Of a DNA stretch of 64,000 bases, positions 51,443 through 59,812 are shown one piece after another. Location: positions 30,030 to 94,029 of the forward strand of contig JAFGIA010000202.1 in assembly GCA_016929795.1 (NCBI GenBank). The letters are read 5' to 3'. Both the position numbers and the translations under genes were made by a program. The notes beneath the pieces are model-generated. The model saw nothing but the letters and a program-made list of their open reading frames with translations. It made no database searches and had not been told where the DNA came from. The number at the start of each line of letters is the position of its first letter. Position 1 is the stretch's first letter. This stretch comes from Anaerolineae bacterium (lineage in GTDB: Bacteria > Chloroflexota > Anaerolineae > JAAYZQ01).

Positions 51443-54224
51443 AGGATGCGTGGTCGTCATCGTCCTCTTGTTGGCGATCGTGACCATCGTTTTCACGGGC
51501 CTCGACCTGTACACCGATCTCGTGTGGTTCCAGGCACTCGGCTTTTCATCGGTGCTCTGGCGCCAGGTGCTCATGCGGTGGTTGATCTTTGGGCTGGCGT
51601 GGCTCCTGTCCGCCGGCTTTTTGTTCGCCAACTGGTGGGTTGCGCGCCGCCTGGCGGGCAGCGGCAACCTGGCCGTGCCGTGGCTGCGGCCGCGGGTGAC
51701 ACGCCGCGGCGTGGTCAGTGAGCCGACGACGCGGGTGGTTGCCGCGCGCGCCGCCAATGTCGTGACGCTTCTGGCGGCGGTTGCCATCGGCCTCTTTTTC
51801 GCCCTGCCCGCGCGTGCCATGTGGCTCACCGCTTTGCAGGCCCTTAACGGTGTGCCGTTCGGCATTGATGATCCGATCCTCGGCCGCGACCTGAGCTTTT
51901 TCGTCTTTCGCCTGCCTTGGTTCAGCTTTTTGCAGGGGTGGCTTCTCTGGTTGGTGCTCGTGGCCCTGATCGGCGCCGCGCTCATCTATCTCGGCGGCTA
52001 CACCGCCGAGCGGATCACGTCCCAGGTCCAGGTCGTCGGGCAGCGCCTGCCCTGGCTGCGCCTGTCGCCCGCGTCCGAGCGCCATCTCCTCCTGCTCGGC
52101 GCCGTCGCCCTCGGCTTTTTCGCCTGGGGCTACCAGCTCAACGCTGCACAGCTTCTCTACTCCTCTGCTGGTTCGGCCTATGGCGCCGGTTACTCTGATG
52201 TCCATGCCCGGCTGCCTGTCATGCACCTGCTCACAGCCATTGCCGCGCTTGGGGCACTGCTCCTGGTGGCGAGCATGTTTGTGCGGGTGCGGTGGCTGCC
52301 CTACGCCACCCTGGCTGCCTGGTTGGCAGTCGCCTTTGTTGGCGGCAGCATCTACCCCGGCCTTCTCCAGCGCCTGGTGGTTGTCCCCAACGAGCTGACG
52401 CGCGAGCGGCCCTACATCGCGCACACGATCGAGTTTACCCGCCGCGCTTTTAGCATGCACGATGTGCTCGAAGCCGATTTCGAGGTGTCCGAGGAGGCAG
52501 TGCCTCTCAATGTCGCCGCGGATGAAGCGACGATCAAGAACATCCGCCTGTGGGATTATCGTCCCCTCTTGCGCACCTATGGCCAACTGCAGGAAATTCG
52601 TACTTATTATGCCTTTAACGACGTCGACGTCGATCGCTATTCCCTTGGAGATGAGTACCGGCAGGTGATGCTGGCGGTGCGCGAGATTGCGCGCGATGAG
52701 CTGCCTGCCACGGCCCAGACGTGGGTGAACCGCCACCTGGTGTACACCCACGGCAGCGGTCTGGTGGCCAGTCCGGTGAACGAGGTGCGCGAGGAGGGGC
52801 TGCCCAACCTCTGGCTGCGCGACATTCCGCCGCGTGCCCTCCACGACGAGCTGGCGCTCGACCAGCCCGATATTTACTATGGCGAGTTGACCACCGAGTA
52901 TGTGATCGCCCGCACTGAGGAGCAGGAGCTTGACTACCCTTCCGGCGACCAGAATGTTTATACCACGTACGACGGCACGGGCGGTGTTGTGCTCGATTCC
53001 TTTATCAAGCGCGTGGCGTTTGCCCTACGCCTGGGCAGCAGCCAGCTCCTGCTCACCGACTCGATCACCGACGAGAGCCAGCTCCTGTGGCGTCGTTCTA
53101 TCGGCGAGCGTGTGCGTACCATCGCACCCTTTCTGGGTTACGATGCCGATCCCTACCCCGTTATCGTTGGCGGGCGCGTGGTGTGGATTCTCGACGCCTA
53201 TACCGTTACCGGCCGCTACCCTTACTCCGAGCCGATCGACACGACGTACGGGAAAATCAACTATATCCGCAACTCGGTCAAGGTCACGATGGATGCCTAC
53301 AATGGCACGCTCAACTTTTACCTGATCGATCCCGAGGACCCTGTAGCCGCTACCTATGCCGCCATTTTTCGCGATCTCTTTCGCCCTGTCGACGAGATGC
53401 CGGCCGAGTTGGTGGCCCATTGGCGCTACCCCGAGAGTATGTTTCGCATCCAGGCGGCCAAGTTTCAACGGTTTCACATGTCCGACCCGCAGGTGTTCTA
53501 CAACCAGGAGGATCTGTGGGCCTGGCCCGAAGAGGTGGCGAGCGGCGAGCGCACGGCGATCGAGCCCTACTATGTCATTATGCAGCTTCCGCACGGCACC
53601 GGGCCTGAATTTGTGCTCATGTTGCCCTATACACCTTCCGGCAAGCAGAACATGATCGCCTGGCTCTATGCGCGCAACGACGGCGAGCAATATGGAGAGA
53701 TGGGCGTCTACCAGTTCCCCAAACAGCAACTCGTCTACGGCCCGATGCAGGTCGAGTCCCGCATCGACCAGGATCCCTTTATCAGCCAGCAGCTCTCTCT
53801 TTGGAATCAGCGTGGCAGCCAGGTAATTCGCGGCAACCTGCTCGTCATCCCCCTCGACCAGGCGGTTCTCTACGTCGAGCCGATCTACCTCCAGGCCGAG
53901 GCCAGCCAGCTCCCAGAGCTGCGCCGCGTCGTCGTCGCCTATGGCAACCGGATCGTTATGGAAGAGACGCTGGCCCAGGGCCTGGCCCGTGTGGTGGCAG
54001 GCGCGCCGATCGATGTGGCGCCCGCCGAAGGAGAAGAGCTACCGGGCATTGAGCCGACGCCGGGTGTCGTGGAAGGTGAAGTGGCTGATCTCGTGCGCCA
54101 GGCCGATGCACACTATCAGGCAGCGCAAGAGTGCCTGCGGGCCGGTGATTGGGCCTGCTATGGCACCGAGATCGACGCACTGGAACCGATTCTTGATGCA
54201 CTCTTACTCGCGACCGAGGAATAG
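51429..54224 (+). CDS. UPF0182 family membrane protein
   Basis: A 931-residue protein. ATG 51429 after AGGGGG (GTG 51420 is also in frame). About seven membrane helices occupy residues 1-320 (VVVIVLLLAIVTIVFTGLDLYTDLVWFQALG, a family signature). A large soluble domain follows (RPYIAHTIEFTRRAF, IKNIRLWDYRPLLRTYGQLQEIRTYYAF, GGVVLDSFIKRVAFALRLG, RIQAAKFQRFHMSDPQVFYNQEDLW). The C-terminal 60 residues are helical and acidic. The function is unknown; the family is widespread in Actinobacteria, Cyanobacteria and Chloroflexota. A mobile palindromic element lies directly after its stop. Confidence 0.9.
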   Translation: MLKDRGCVVVIVLLLAIVTIVFTGLDLYTDLVWFQALGFSSVLWRQVLMRWLIFGLAWLLSAGFLFANWWVARRLAGSGNLAVPWLRPRVTRRGVVSEPTTRVVAARAANVVTLLAAVAIGLFFALPARAMWLTALQALNGVPFGIDDPILGRDLSFFVFRLPWFSFLQGWLLWLVLVALIGAALIYLGGYTAERITSQVQVVGQRLPWLRLSPASERHLLLLGAVALGFFAWGYQLNAAQLLYSSAGSAYGAGYSDVHARLPVMHLLTAIAALGALLLVASMFVRVRWLPYATLAAWLAVAFVGGSIYPGLLQRLVVVPNELTRERPYIAHTIEFTRRAFSMHDVLEADFEVSEEAVPLNVAADEATIKNIRLWDYRPLLRTYGQLQEIRTYYAFNDVDVDRYSLGDEYRQVMLAVREIARDELPATAQTWVNRHLVYTHGSGLVASPVNEVREEGLPNLWLRDIPPRALHDELALDQPDIYYGELTTEYVIARTEEQELDYPSGDQNVYTTYDGTGGVVLDSFIKRVAFALRLGSSQLLLTDSITDESQLLWRRSIGERVRTIAPFLGYDADPYPVIVGGRVVWILDAYTVTGRYPYSEPIDTTYGKINYIRNSVKVTMDAYNGTLNFYLIDPEDPVAATYAAIFRDLFRPVDEMPAELVAHWRYPESMFRIQAAKFQRFHMSDPQVFYNQEDLWAWPEEVASGERTAIEPYYVIMQLPHGTGPEFVLMLPYTPSGKQNMIAWLYARNDGEQYGEMGVYQFPKQQLVYGPMQVESRIDQDPFISQQLSLWNQRGSQVIRGNLLVIPLDQAVLYVEPIYLQAEASQLPELRRVVVAYGNRIVMEETLAQGLARVVAGAPIDVAPAEGEELPGIEPTPGVVEGEVADLVRQADAHYQAAQECLRAGDWACYGTEIDALEPILDALLLATEE

Positions 54225-54235
54225 GTCCAATGTAC

Positions 54236-54316
54236 GTATCTGCTCAATAATCGGGGGGTTGGGGTGTGTGCGGGCACCGCGCACACCCCAACTTTCCCCC
54301 TTTATTGAGATGATAC
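54236..54316. mobile_element. 81-bp palindromic MITE, copy 2
   Basis: Same length, orientation and ends (GTATC...GATAC) as copy 1, with few differences. CTCAATAA on the left pairs perfectly with TTATTGAG on the right. It is flanked by perfect 8-bp direct repeats CAATGTAC (54228-54235 and 54317-54324). It inserted 3 bp after the UPF0182 stop and just before the ribosome site of a 19-codon ORF. Confidence 0.85.
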
Positions 54317-54333
54317 CAATGTACGAAAGGAGA

Positions 54334-54393
54334 ATGTGTTTGACCGACGAACAAGAAAGCAAGGGCACCGATGTGGTGATACTGGCCGAGTGA
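54334..54393 (+). CDS. 19-residue ORF, possible leader peptide
   Basis: ATG 54334 with GAAAGGAGA directly upstream encodes MCLTDEQESKGTDVVILAE and stops at TGA. It lies 21 bp before the next gene's start. It may be a translated leader, a remnant of an older gene start, or chance. Nothing in the peptide suggests attenuation (no run of one amino acid). Confidence 0.4.
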   Translation: MCLTDEQESKGTDVVILAE

Positions 54394-54414
54394 GCCCAAG
54401 GAAGGAGAAAAACA

Positions 54415-55578
54415 ATGAAGAGAAAAGCAACTGTCCCGGATGTCCCGGCCGAAGAGCCGGAAGAAGAGAGTGAGCTTGAAGCAGTGTTTGAGGAAGAGCC
54501 TGTGCCGGTCCTGAGCATGGATGCGGAGGAGGCGGAGCCGCTGCTCGACGTAGAGTCTGAGGAAGAAGAGGAGCCAACCTTTGACACGGAGCCAGAGCCT
54601 GATGCAGGAGCGGTGTTGCTCGGCGATGCCGGCGATGCCGGCGAGCCCGACGTAGTCGAGACAGAGCCGCCACCCTTCCTGGAAGCGGATCGCGTCGACG
54701 AGCCAGAGCCTGTAGACTGGGTGGCGTCGCCACTTGAAGAAGCAGCGGTGACTGAGCTCGAAGACTTCTCAGACGAGATGGAGATCGAGGCAGGTGAGCC
54801 CGACATGGGGCCTGAACCGGTGGTCGAGAGCCCGCCCCCAGAGCCCGAGCCTGTCGTGGCGGAACCGGCCGCGCCCTTGCCACCGCCACCGCCAAGCCGG
54901 CCGGCCTCGTGGGAGGTAACTCCGCAGCGCGGCGGCGTTGGTTGGGGTGGATTGCTCTTGACTGGCCTGCTCGCCGCTATCGCCGGCGCGGCCCTTGCGC
55001 TGATCGTGCTCTTTGCGCTCAACGGCAGCCTGATCTACCCGCGCAATCGCGACCGTGCACAGGATCAAGACATCGCGGCCCTCGCAGAGCATCTGAGCCG
55101 CGTCGATACACAGTTGGGGACAGTCGATGGCCGCCTGGGCGAAGTAGCAGGGCTGGGCGCCCGCGTCGACGAGGTCGAAGGGCGCGTAGGCACGCTTGGC
55201 GGCGATGTGGACACGCTGCAGGGTGACGTGTCTGGTGTGTTCGACGAGGTGGAAAGGGTGCAGGGGAACCTCGAAGCGGTAGCTACCCGCACCGCTGGCC
55301 TTGGCAAGGAAATAGGTACCCTGTCAGAAGATGTGGCGAACATTGGCGATCAGGTTGGCATCCTGGAAGAGATCACCCGGCGTTTTGACCTCTTTTTGAC
55401 TGGCCTGCGTGACCTGCTCGATCAGGCTGACGCTGTGCCTGAAGATGAGGCACTGACGCCCATGCCACTTGCCACAGAGTCACTCACTGCCACACCGCTT
55501 CCCACCTCGACGACCCTGGCAACGGCGACGCCCCGCGCGGATGTCACCGTCATCCCGTTAGCCACTCCGACGCCCTGA
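54415..55578 (+). CDS. Acidic single-pass membrane protein with coiled coil
   Basis: A 387-residue protein. Residues 1-165 are very acidic and Pro-rich (Glu/Asp runs, then PPPEPEPVVAEP). A single membrane helix lies near 178-207 (GWGGLLLTGLLAAIAGAALALIVLFAL). Residues 220-345 form heptad-like repeats (HLSRVDTQLGTVDGRLGEV, LGARVDEVEGRVGTLGGDVDTL) typical of a long coiled coil. A Thr/Pro-rich tail ends the protein. The acidic N-terminus is likely cytoplasmic and the coiled coil outside. No family was recognised. GGAAGGAG precedes ATG 54415. Confidence 0.7.
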   Translation: MKRKATVPDVPAEEPEEESELEAVFEEEPVPVLSMDAEEAEPLLDVESEEEEEPTFDTEPEPDAGAVLLGDAGDAGEPDVVETEPPPFLEADRVDEPEPVDWVASPLEEAAVTELEDFSDEMEIEAGEPDMGPEPVVESPPPEPEPVVAEPAAPLPPPPPSRPASWEVTPQRGGVGWGGLLLTGLLAAIAGAALALIVLFALNGSLIYPRNRDRAQDQDIAALAEHLSRVDTQLGTVDGRLGEVAGLGARVDEVEGRVGTLGGDVDTLQGDVSGVFDEVERVQGNLEAVATRTAGLGKEIGTLSEDVANIGDQVGILEEITRRFDLFLTGLRDLLDQADAVPEDEALTPMPLATESLTATPLPTSTTLATATPRADVTVIPLATPTP

Positions 55579-55601
55579 ACGGGCTGCTGCCATACACGAG
55601 A

Positions 55602-55629
55602 GAGGGGCACCCGGCGCCGGGTGCCCCTC
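55602..55629. terminator. Perfect GC-rich hairpin between convergent genes
   Basis: A 28-bp perfect palindrome beginning GAGGGGCACCCGGC. It lies 23 bp after the coiled-coil gene and before the convergent DUF1028 gene. There is no clear T-run, so termination by this hairpin is probable but not certain. Confidence 0.55.
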
Positions 55630-55715
55630 CCTTGACTGCCCGCGGGCGTCATGCTACCGCCGTGCGGCGTCCCACTGAAGCCTGGCACAAGGTCTCACTC
55701 CAACCAGATCCCACC

Positions 55716-56591
55716 CTAGCTGCCGTCCGGCCACTTGTTCCTGAGCATGTCCACCACCTGGTGGCTGATCAGGCCCTGCTCCTCGTCAAACCGTTCTTCG
55801 AAATTCTCGTTCCCCACCAGATCGCGCAGTGCGCGGCGCGTGCCGGCATCATACTCACCCGTCACCGGCCCGTCGTAATAACCCGCCCGGCGCAGGATCT
55901 GCTGCAGCTCGCGCCCCACCTCGCCTTCCACCGCTACCATCTCGCCCGGCTCCGGTGGCTTGAAAAAAAGGTGGTGCAGCTCCACGAGTGCCTTCAGCCG
56001 GTCAATGGGCGCCGGATCGTCGTCCACGCGTAGATCCATGTAACGGTCGTTGTAGCCGCCGTATCCCCCTGCGGGCCGCGCCACGAGTACCGCCGCCGAC
56101 TGCTGCCCGCGCCTGTCGCCGCCGGCTGCCTGGCCCGCGGCGAGCGCTGCCACCAGCCGGTCTGCCAGTTCGCCCTGTGCGTCCTCGAAACCGCGCGCCA
56201 GCGCCTCGACGGTGGCGCCGCTTACGAGGATGTTGCCCTGCACCGCATAGTGGGAGCCTGTCAGCCCACCGGCCCACTCGTGACACTCCTCCCCGGTGAA
56301 CGTCGCTGGCTTTCCCACTGCATCCACGACACCCACCTGGCGGCGCGCCCGTCCCTCGTCGGCTGCCACCACGCGCGCCAGCGTTTCCTCGGCGCCCACG
56401 CCCTGTGCCATGAGTGCCAGGCACTCGGGGCCAAAGGCGGTGTTTGCGTACGATTGCGTCGCCACTGCACCCACGCCCGCCTTGGCCCAGGGCACCACTG
56501 CCCCCACCGCGAGGAATTTGGACTGCACCGCCACTCCCCATGCCTGTTCCTCGGCGTCATACGCCACGATCGAGAATGTCGACAGGTTCAT
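55716..56591 (-). CDS. DUF1028 protein with C-terminal peptidoglycan-binding-like domain
   Basis: A 291-residue protein starting at ATG 56591 (MNLSTFSIVAYDAEEQAWGVAVQSKFLAVG) with GGAGGT about 8 nt upstream. Residues 1-210 are DUF1028, an Ntn-hydrolase-like fold (GAVVPWAKAGVGAVATQSYAN, GNILVSGATVEAL). The C-terminal 80 residues (ELQQILRRAGYYDGPVTGEYDAGTRRALRDLVGNENFEERF) match the putative peptidoglycan-binding module often attached to DUF1028. The function is unknown. It lies 1 bp after the stop of the phosphatase fusion gene and is in the same operon. Confidence 0.85.
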   Translation of the reverse strand: MNLSTFSIVAYDAEEQAWGVAVQSKFLAVGAVVPWAKAGVGAVATQSYANTAFGPECLALMAQGVGAEETLARVVAADEGRARRQVGVVDAVGKPATFTGEECHEWAGGLTGSHYAVQGNILVSGATVEALARGFEDAQGELADRLVAALAAGQAAGGDRRGQQSAAVLVARPAGGYGGYNDRYMDLRVDDDPAPIDRLKALVELHHLFFKPPEPGEMVAVEGEVGRELQQILRRAGYYDGPVTGEYDAGTRRALRDLVGNENFEERFDEEQGLISHQVVDMLRNKWPDGS

Positions 56592-56592
56592 C

Positions 56593-58872
56593 TCACTTGA
56601 CCTCCACCACGAGCATGGTCGCATCGTCGTACGCTTCTACATTCCCCTGGTACGTCGCCAGTTGCTTGAATGTCGCATCGCACAGCTCACCGGCTGGCAG
56701 CTTTGCTGATGCGGCCAATAGCCTGATGAGCCGCTCCTTGCCAAACGCGGCACCATCCACGTCATGTGTATCGGTCACTCCGTCGCTGTATAAGATCAGC
56801 CGGTCGCCTGCTTCCAACAAGACCTCTTCTTCGGTCAGATTCAGGTTGTCGATGCCCGGGAAGCCGAGGACAACGCCCTCTCCACCCAGTGGCCGCACCT
56901 GCCCGTTGCGCACCAGCAATGGCCGATCGTGGCCGGCCCGTGCGTAACGCAGCCGCCGCTCCTGGGCATCGACCACGCCATAGAACACGGTAACAAACAT
57001 CTCGGCCCGGCTCAGCTCCTGGAGCAGGTGGTGCACGCGGTAGAGCACCTCTCGGGGTGACTTCTCGCGCCGCGCCTCGGCGCGGAGCAGGCTGTGCGTC
57101 TGCGCCATATAGAGCGCGGCGCGCATCCCCTTGTCCGACACGTCTCCCACTACCAGCGCGAACCGCCCGGCGTCGAGAGGAATCACGTCATAGAAATCAC
57201 CACCCACCCAGCGCGCCGCCCGGCTCCTGCCGGCAAAGTCATAGCCCGGGATCAGGGGGAACACCTTGGGCAGGACGCTCTGCTGGAGTTGGCGCGCCAG
57301 CTCTAGCTCGCGCTCTATCCGCTCCTTCTGCACCAGCTCGGCTTGCGCCGCTTCGAGCTGCACGATCTTGTCCTGGAGTGACTCGACCAGCCCTGCCCGT
57401 TGGATGGCGAGTGCGGCCTGGTTGGCGAACGCCTGCAACAGTGCCACCTCGCCAGGGGGAAAGCGCACCCGGCGCGAGCTGTGGACGATCATCAAGCCCA
57501 GGGTTCGCTCGTGCGCCACGAGCGGCACCCGAAGCCCTGTGTGGAGCGCGATGCCCATCACGTCCGGGCTCATGTCTGGAATGCCTGGCGGAGTACGGTT
57601 ATAGGCCACCGGCTCGCCCTTGGGCAGGAGCAGATCGGCCAGCGATTCGGTGGGCAGCAGCTTGCCCACCAGGTCAACATCCCACCCGCTCACGCCCAGC
57701 ACCTCGCCAGCAGCTCCGTCCAGCGGCAGGTAATAGAGGATCGCTCGATCGGCGCCACACAAATCGCACGCGTGTCGGCACAGGCGCGCTGCCAGATCAC
57801 GCAGGTCAGCCGACGTGATCAAGGCCTGGCCGATCCCTTCCAGCGCCACCAGCGCCTCTGTGCGCTGCTGCAGCACCCTGTTCGCTGCCTCGATCTCGGT
57901 CAGGCGTCGCTCCAGGTCGGTCTTGGCCGTCGTCAGTGCTCGCTCGCTGGCGGCGAGCAGGTGGTAGGTGCGCCGTAGCTGCTCGGTCTCGAAACGCCGG
58001 TAATCGTCCGGCGCCAGGAACCCGGCTGCCGCTAGGGCAAGCATGTACGCCGCCAGCGGCAGCCGGCTCGCCCCATGCAGGGGCTCGTCGCCGGCTTGAA
58101 AGAGGTCGAATGCGGTGATCTCACCCTCGCGCCCCGTGCCGTAGCAGTGGGTGCAGCCAGTGGCGCGAAAGTAGGTGCCGGCGCGCAACGTCGCCTCGAG
58201 CGTTGGGTGACGTGCCCCCCACTCGTCAAGCAGTGCCGCATCTACCCTATCCGGCGCCTTGCAGCGCGTGCACAGTGTCGGCAGGCGTTGCACCGCCATG
58301 ATCCAGCGCAGCCCCTTCAGCAGGTCACGCCGTCCACACAGGTCGAGCAGGTGTTGAGCCGCATCGGCGCCGCGTAGCACAGTGTCGAGCTGCGATACCA
58401 CCCGCAGTCCACTCGCCGCCACTTCGAGCGCCGCCGCGGCTGTGTCTCCTGTCAGCTCGTCCACTGCCAGCAGGTCGGGACGCCCTCCCACGGCTCGTGC
58501 GATCGCCTCTTGGTAGCCTGCCGCCGATGTCGGGACGGCTCTGGGTGAAGGGCTGGCCCCTGCCAGAGGATTTATCCCCAGATCGGGCCGGAACACCTGC
58601 ACCCGCCTCGCCCACGCCCGTGGCACACGCAGGCTCTCCGGATCGGTCGTCACCAGGCTCACCCGCCATCCCGGGTGCGTTTCCAGGAACTGGCGCAGCA
58701 GGATGCGCCAGATAGCTGCCCTGCCGCTGGGCAGAAATCCGCTTTCCACATTGATGCCCACAGGGCGCGGATCGAGCCCTGCCACGACGACCAGGCCCGG
58801 CTGATCCATCACGATCTCGTCGACCAGCGGCTCGAGCAAGGGCAGGTGTGTGATGTCGTTCAGTCTCAGCAC
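56593..58872 (-). CDS. GspE/PilB-like pseudo-ATPase fused to GAF and PP2C (RsbU-type) phosphatase
   Basis: A 759-residue fusion. Residues 1-270 align by pattern with the C-terminal ATPase domain of type II secretion/type IV pilus ATPases: RPDLLAVDELTGDTAAAALEVAASGLRVVSQLDT replaces the Walker B/His region. The tetracysteine C201-x2-C204...C240-x2-C243 is followed by YGTGREGEITAFDLF. The Walker A loop (GPTGSGKTT in relatives) is missing; the region reads GLDPRPVG...LPSGRAAI. A coiled coil (300-345), a GAF domain (about 345-495), another coiled coil and a SpoIIE/RsbU PP2C domain follow (WVGGDFYDVI, VVGDVSDKGMRAAL, LILYSDGVTDTHD, DDATMLVVEV). The phosphatase metal residues look intact. Output would be dephosphorylation of an anti-sigma antagonist-like protein; none is nearby. 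Confidence 0.75.
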   Translation of the reverse strand: MLRLNDITHLPLLEPLVDEIVMDQPGLVVVAGLDPRPVGINVESGFLPSGRAAIWRILLRQFLETHPGWRVSLVTTDPESLRVPRAWARRVQVFRPDLGINPLAGASPSPRAVPTSAAGYQEAIARAVGGRPDLLAVDELTGDTAAAALEVAASGLRVVSQLDTVLRGADAAQHLLDLCGRRDLLKGLRWIMAVQRLPTLCTRCKAPDRVDAALLDEWGARHPTLEATLRAGTYFRATGCTHCYGTGREGEITAFDLFQAGDEPLHGASRLPLAAYMLALAAAGFLAPDDYRRFETEQLRRTYHLLAASERALTTAKTDLERRLTEIEAANRVLQQRTEALVALEGIGQALITSADLRDLAARLCRHACDLCGADRAILYYLPLDGAAGEVLGVSGWDVDLVGKLLPTESLADLLLPKGEPVAYNRTPPGIPDMSPDVMGIALHTGLRVPLVAHERTLGLMIVHSSRRVRFPPGEVALLQAFANQAALAIQRAGLVESLQDKIVQLEAAQAELVQKERIERELELARQLQQSVLPKVFPLIPGYDFAGRSRAARWVGGDFYDVIPLDAGRFALVVGDVSDKGMRAALYMAQTHSLLRAEARREKSPREVLYRVHHLLQELSRAEMFVTVFYGVVDAQERRLRYARAGHDRPLLVRNGQVRPLGGEGVVLGFPGIDNLNLTEEEVLLEAGDRLILYSDGVTDTHDVDGAAFGKERLIRLLAASAKLPAGELCDATFKQLATYQGNVEAYDDATMLVVEVK

Positions 58873-58879
58873 CGGTCCC

Positions 58880-59713
58880 TCACGCTATCTGCCGCCCGGG
58901 CACGGGCGGCCCCCCCGCGAACAGCGCCTCGACAGACATGGCCCCCACCTGCGTGCCGGGGACCCGCCGGCTGCCGAGCCACCGCCCGTGGGCCTGAAAC
59001 GACACCACGTCGAGTGTCAGCAGGTTCGCCGCCACCAGCGTCCCCACCTCCAGCGGCGCCAGCATCTCGCCTGCCACTCCGTGCGCGCACGCCAGCGCCC
59101 GCTCGCCAGCAGGCTGCAGTGACAGCACCGGCGCGATCAACGGATAGCCCTCACGATCGAGAAACGCCAGCACGCGCACAGCCATCAAGGGACTGAAATG
59201 CCTGCGTACCACGCGCGGCATGATCACGGCGCCCCCTGGCAGCGAGAATCCACTTCCTGCCAGTCGTGCCAGGGCGAAATCGGTTGCCACCCGCAGCTTG
59301 GGAATGGAAAAGGTGCGCACCACGCGCCGCACATCCACGATGCCGGCGGCGCGGATGCCCGTGTACGGGTTGTAGCGCAGCAGGTCGGTGCTGTTCAGCC
59401 TGTCGACGTACGCCCCGGCCCGCTGCCACCCGGTGAAATCGCCCTGCAACACCCAACCGTCGAGGTCGGTAGTGATCACCAGGATGCCCACGCGGGGGTC
59501 TGCGTCGAGGTTGGCGGCCGACTTGCGCATCAAAAAGTTGCCAAAGATCAGCCGGTCCGCCACGTCTCCGGACCCAGAATCTGGGGCTTGCATGAGCGTC
59601 GTGCACGGCACCACATTCGGCATCCCGTGCGCCGTCCGCGTCCCCAGAAACTTGGGCGTCATCTCCCCCGACAGTGCTTCAACCAGCCCTGGAATCTCGT
59701 CAATCATGCCCAT
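58880..59713 (-). CDS. Pyridoxamine 5'-phosphate oxidase-like (FMN-binding split barrel) protein
   Basis: A 277-residue protein. The N-terminal 160 residues (LSGEMTPKFLGTRTAHGMPNVVPCTTL, LIFGNFLMRKSAANLDADPRVGILVITTD, GWVLQGDFTGWQRAGAY) have the PNPOx-like split-barrel pattern, which binds FMN or F420. The second half repeats a similar barrel-like pattern (FLDREGYPLIAPVLSLQPAG). The exact reaction is unknown. ATG 59713 has GAGGGG upstream. It lies 7 bp before the phosphatase fusion gene in a leftward run. Confidence 0.7.
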   Translation of the reverse strand: MGMIDEIPGLVEALSGEMTPKFLGTRTAHGMPNVVPCTTLMQAPDSGSGDVADRLIFGNFLMRKSAANLDADPRVGILVITTDLDGWVLQGDFTGWQRAGAYVDRLNSTDLLRYNPYTGIRAAGIVDVRRVVRTFSIPKLRVATDFALARLAGSGFSLPGGAVIMPRVVRRHFSPLMAVRVLAFLDREGYPLIAPVLSLQPAGERALACAHGVAGEMLAPLEVGTLVAANLLTLDVVSFQAHGRWLGSRRVPGTQVGAMSVEALFAGGPPVPGRQIA

Positions 59714-59733
59714 CCTGTCCCCTCACTGTTCGG

Positions 59734-59787
59734 CACAATCCGGAGGATTGTGTTACGTCGCCCGGTGCCGCAATCCTCTGAATTGCG
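59734..59787. other. Two small hairpins between activase and PNPOx-like genes
   Basis: CACAATCC-GGA-GGATTGTG (59734-59752) and CGCAAT...ATTGCG (59769-59787). They lie between the stop of the glycyl-radical activase gene and the next start; no T-run follows. They may separate the two transcription units. Confidence 0.35.
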
Positions 59788-59812
59788 ATGCAGGGGGCGC
59801 TGCCCTTTGCTG

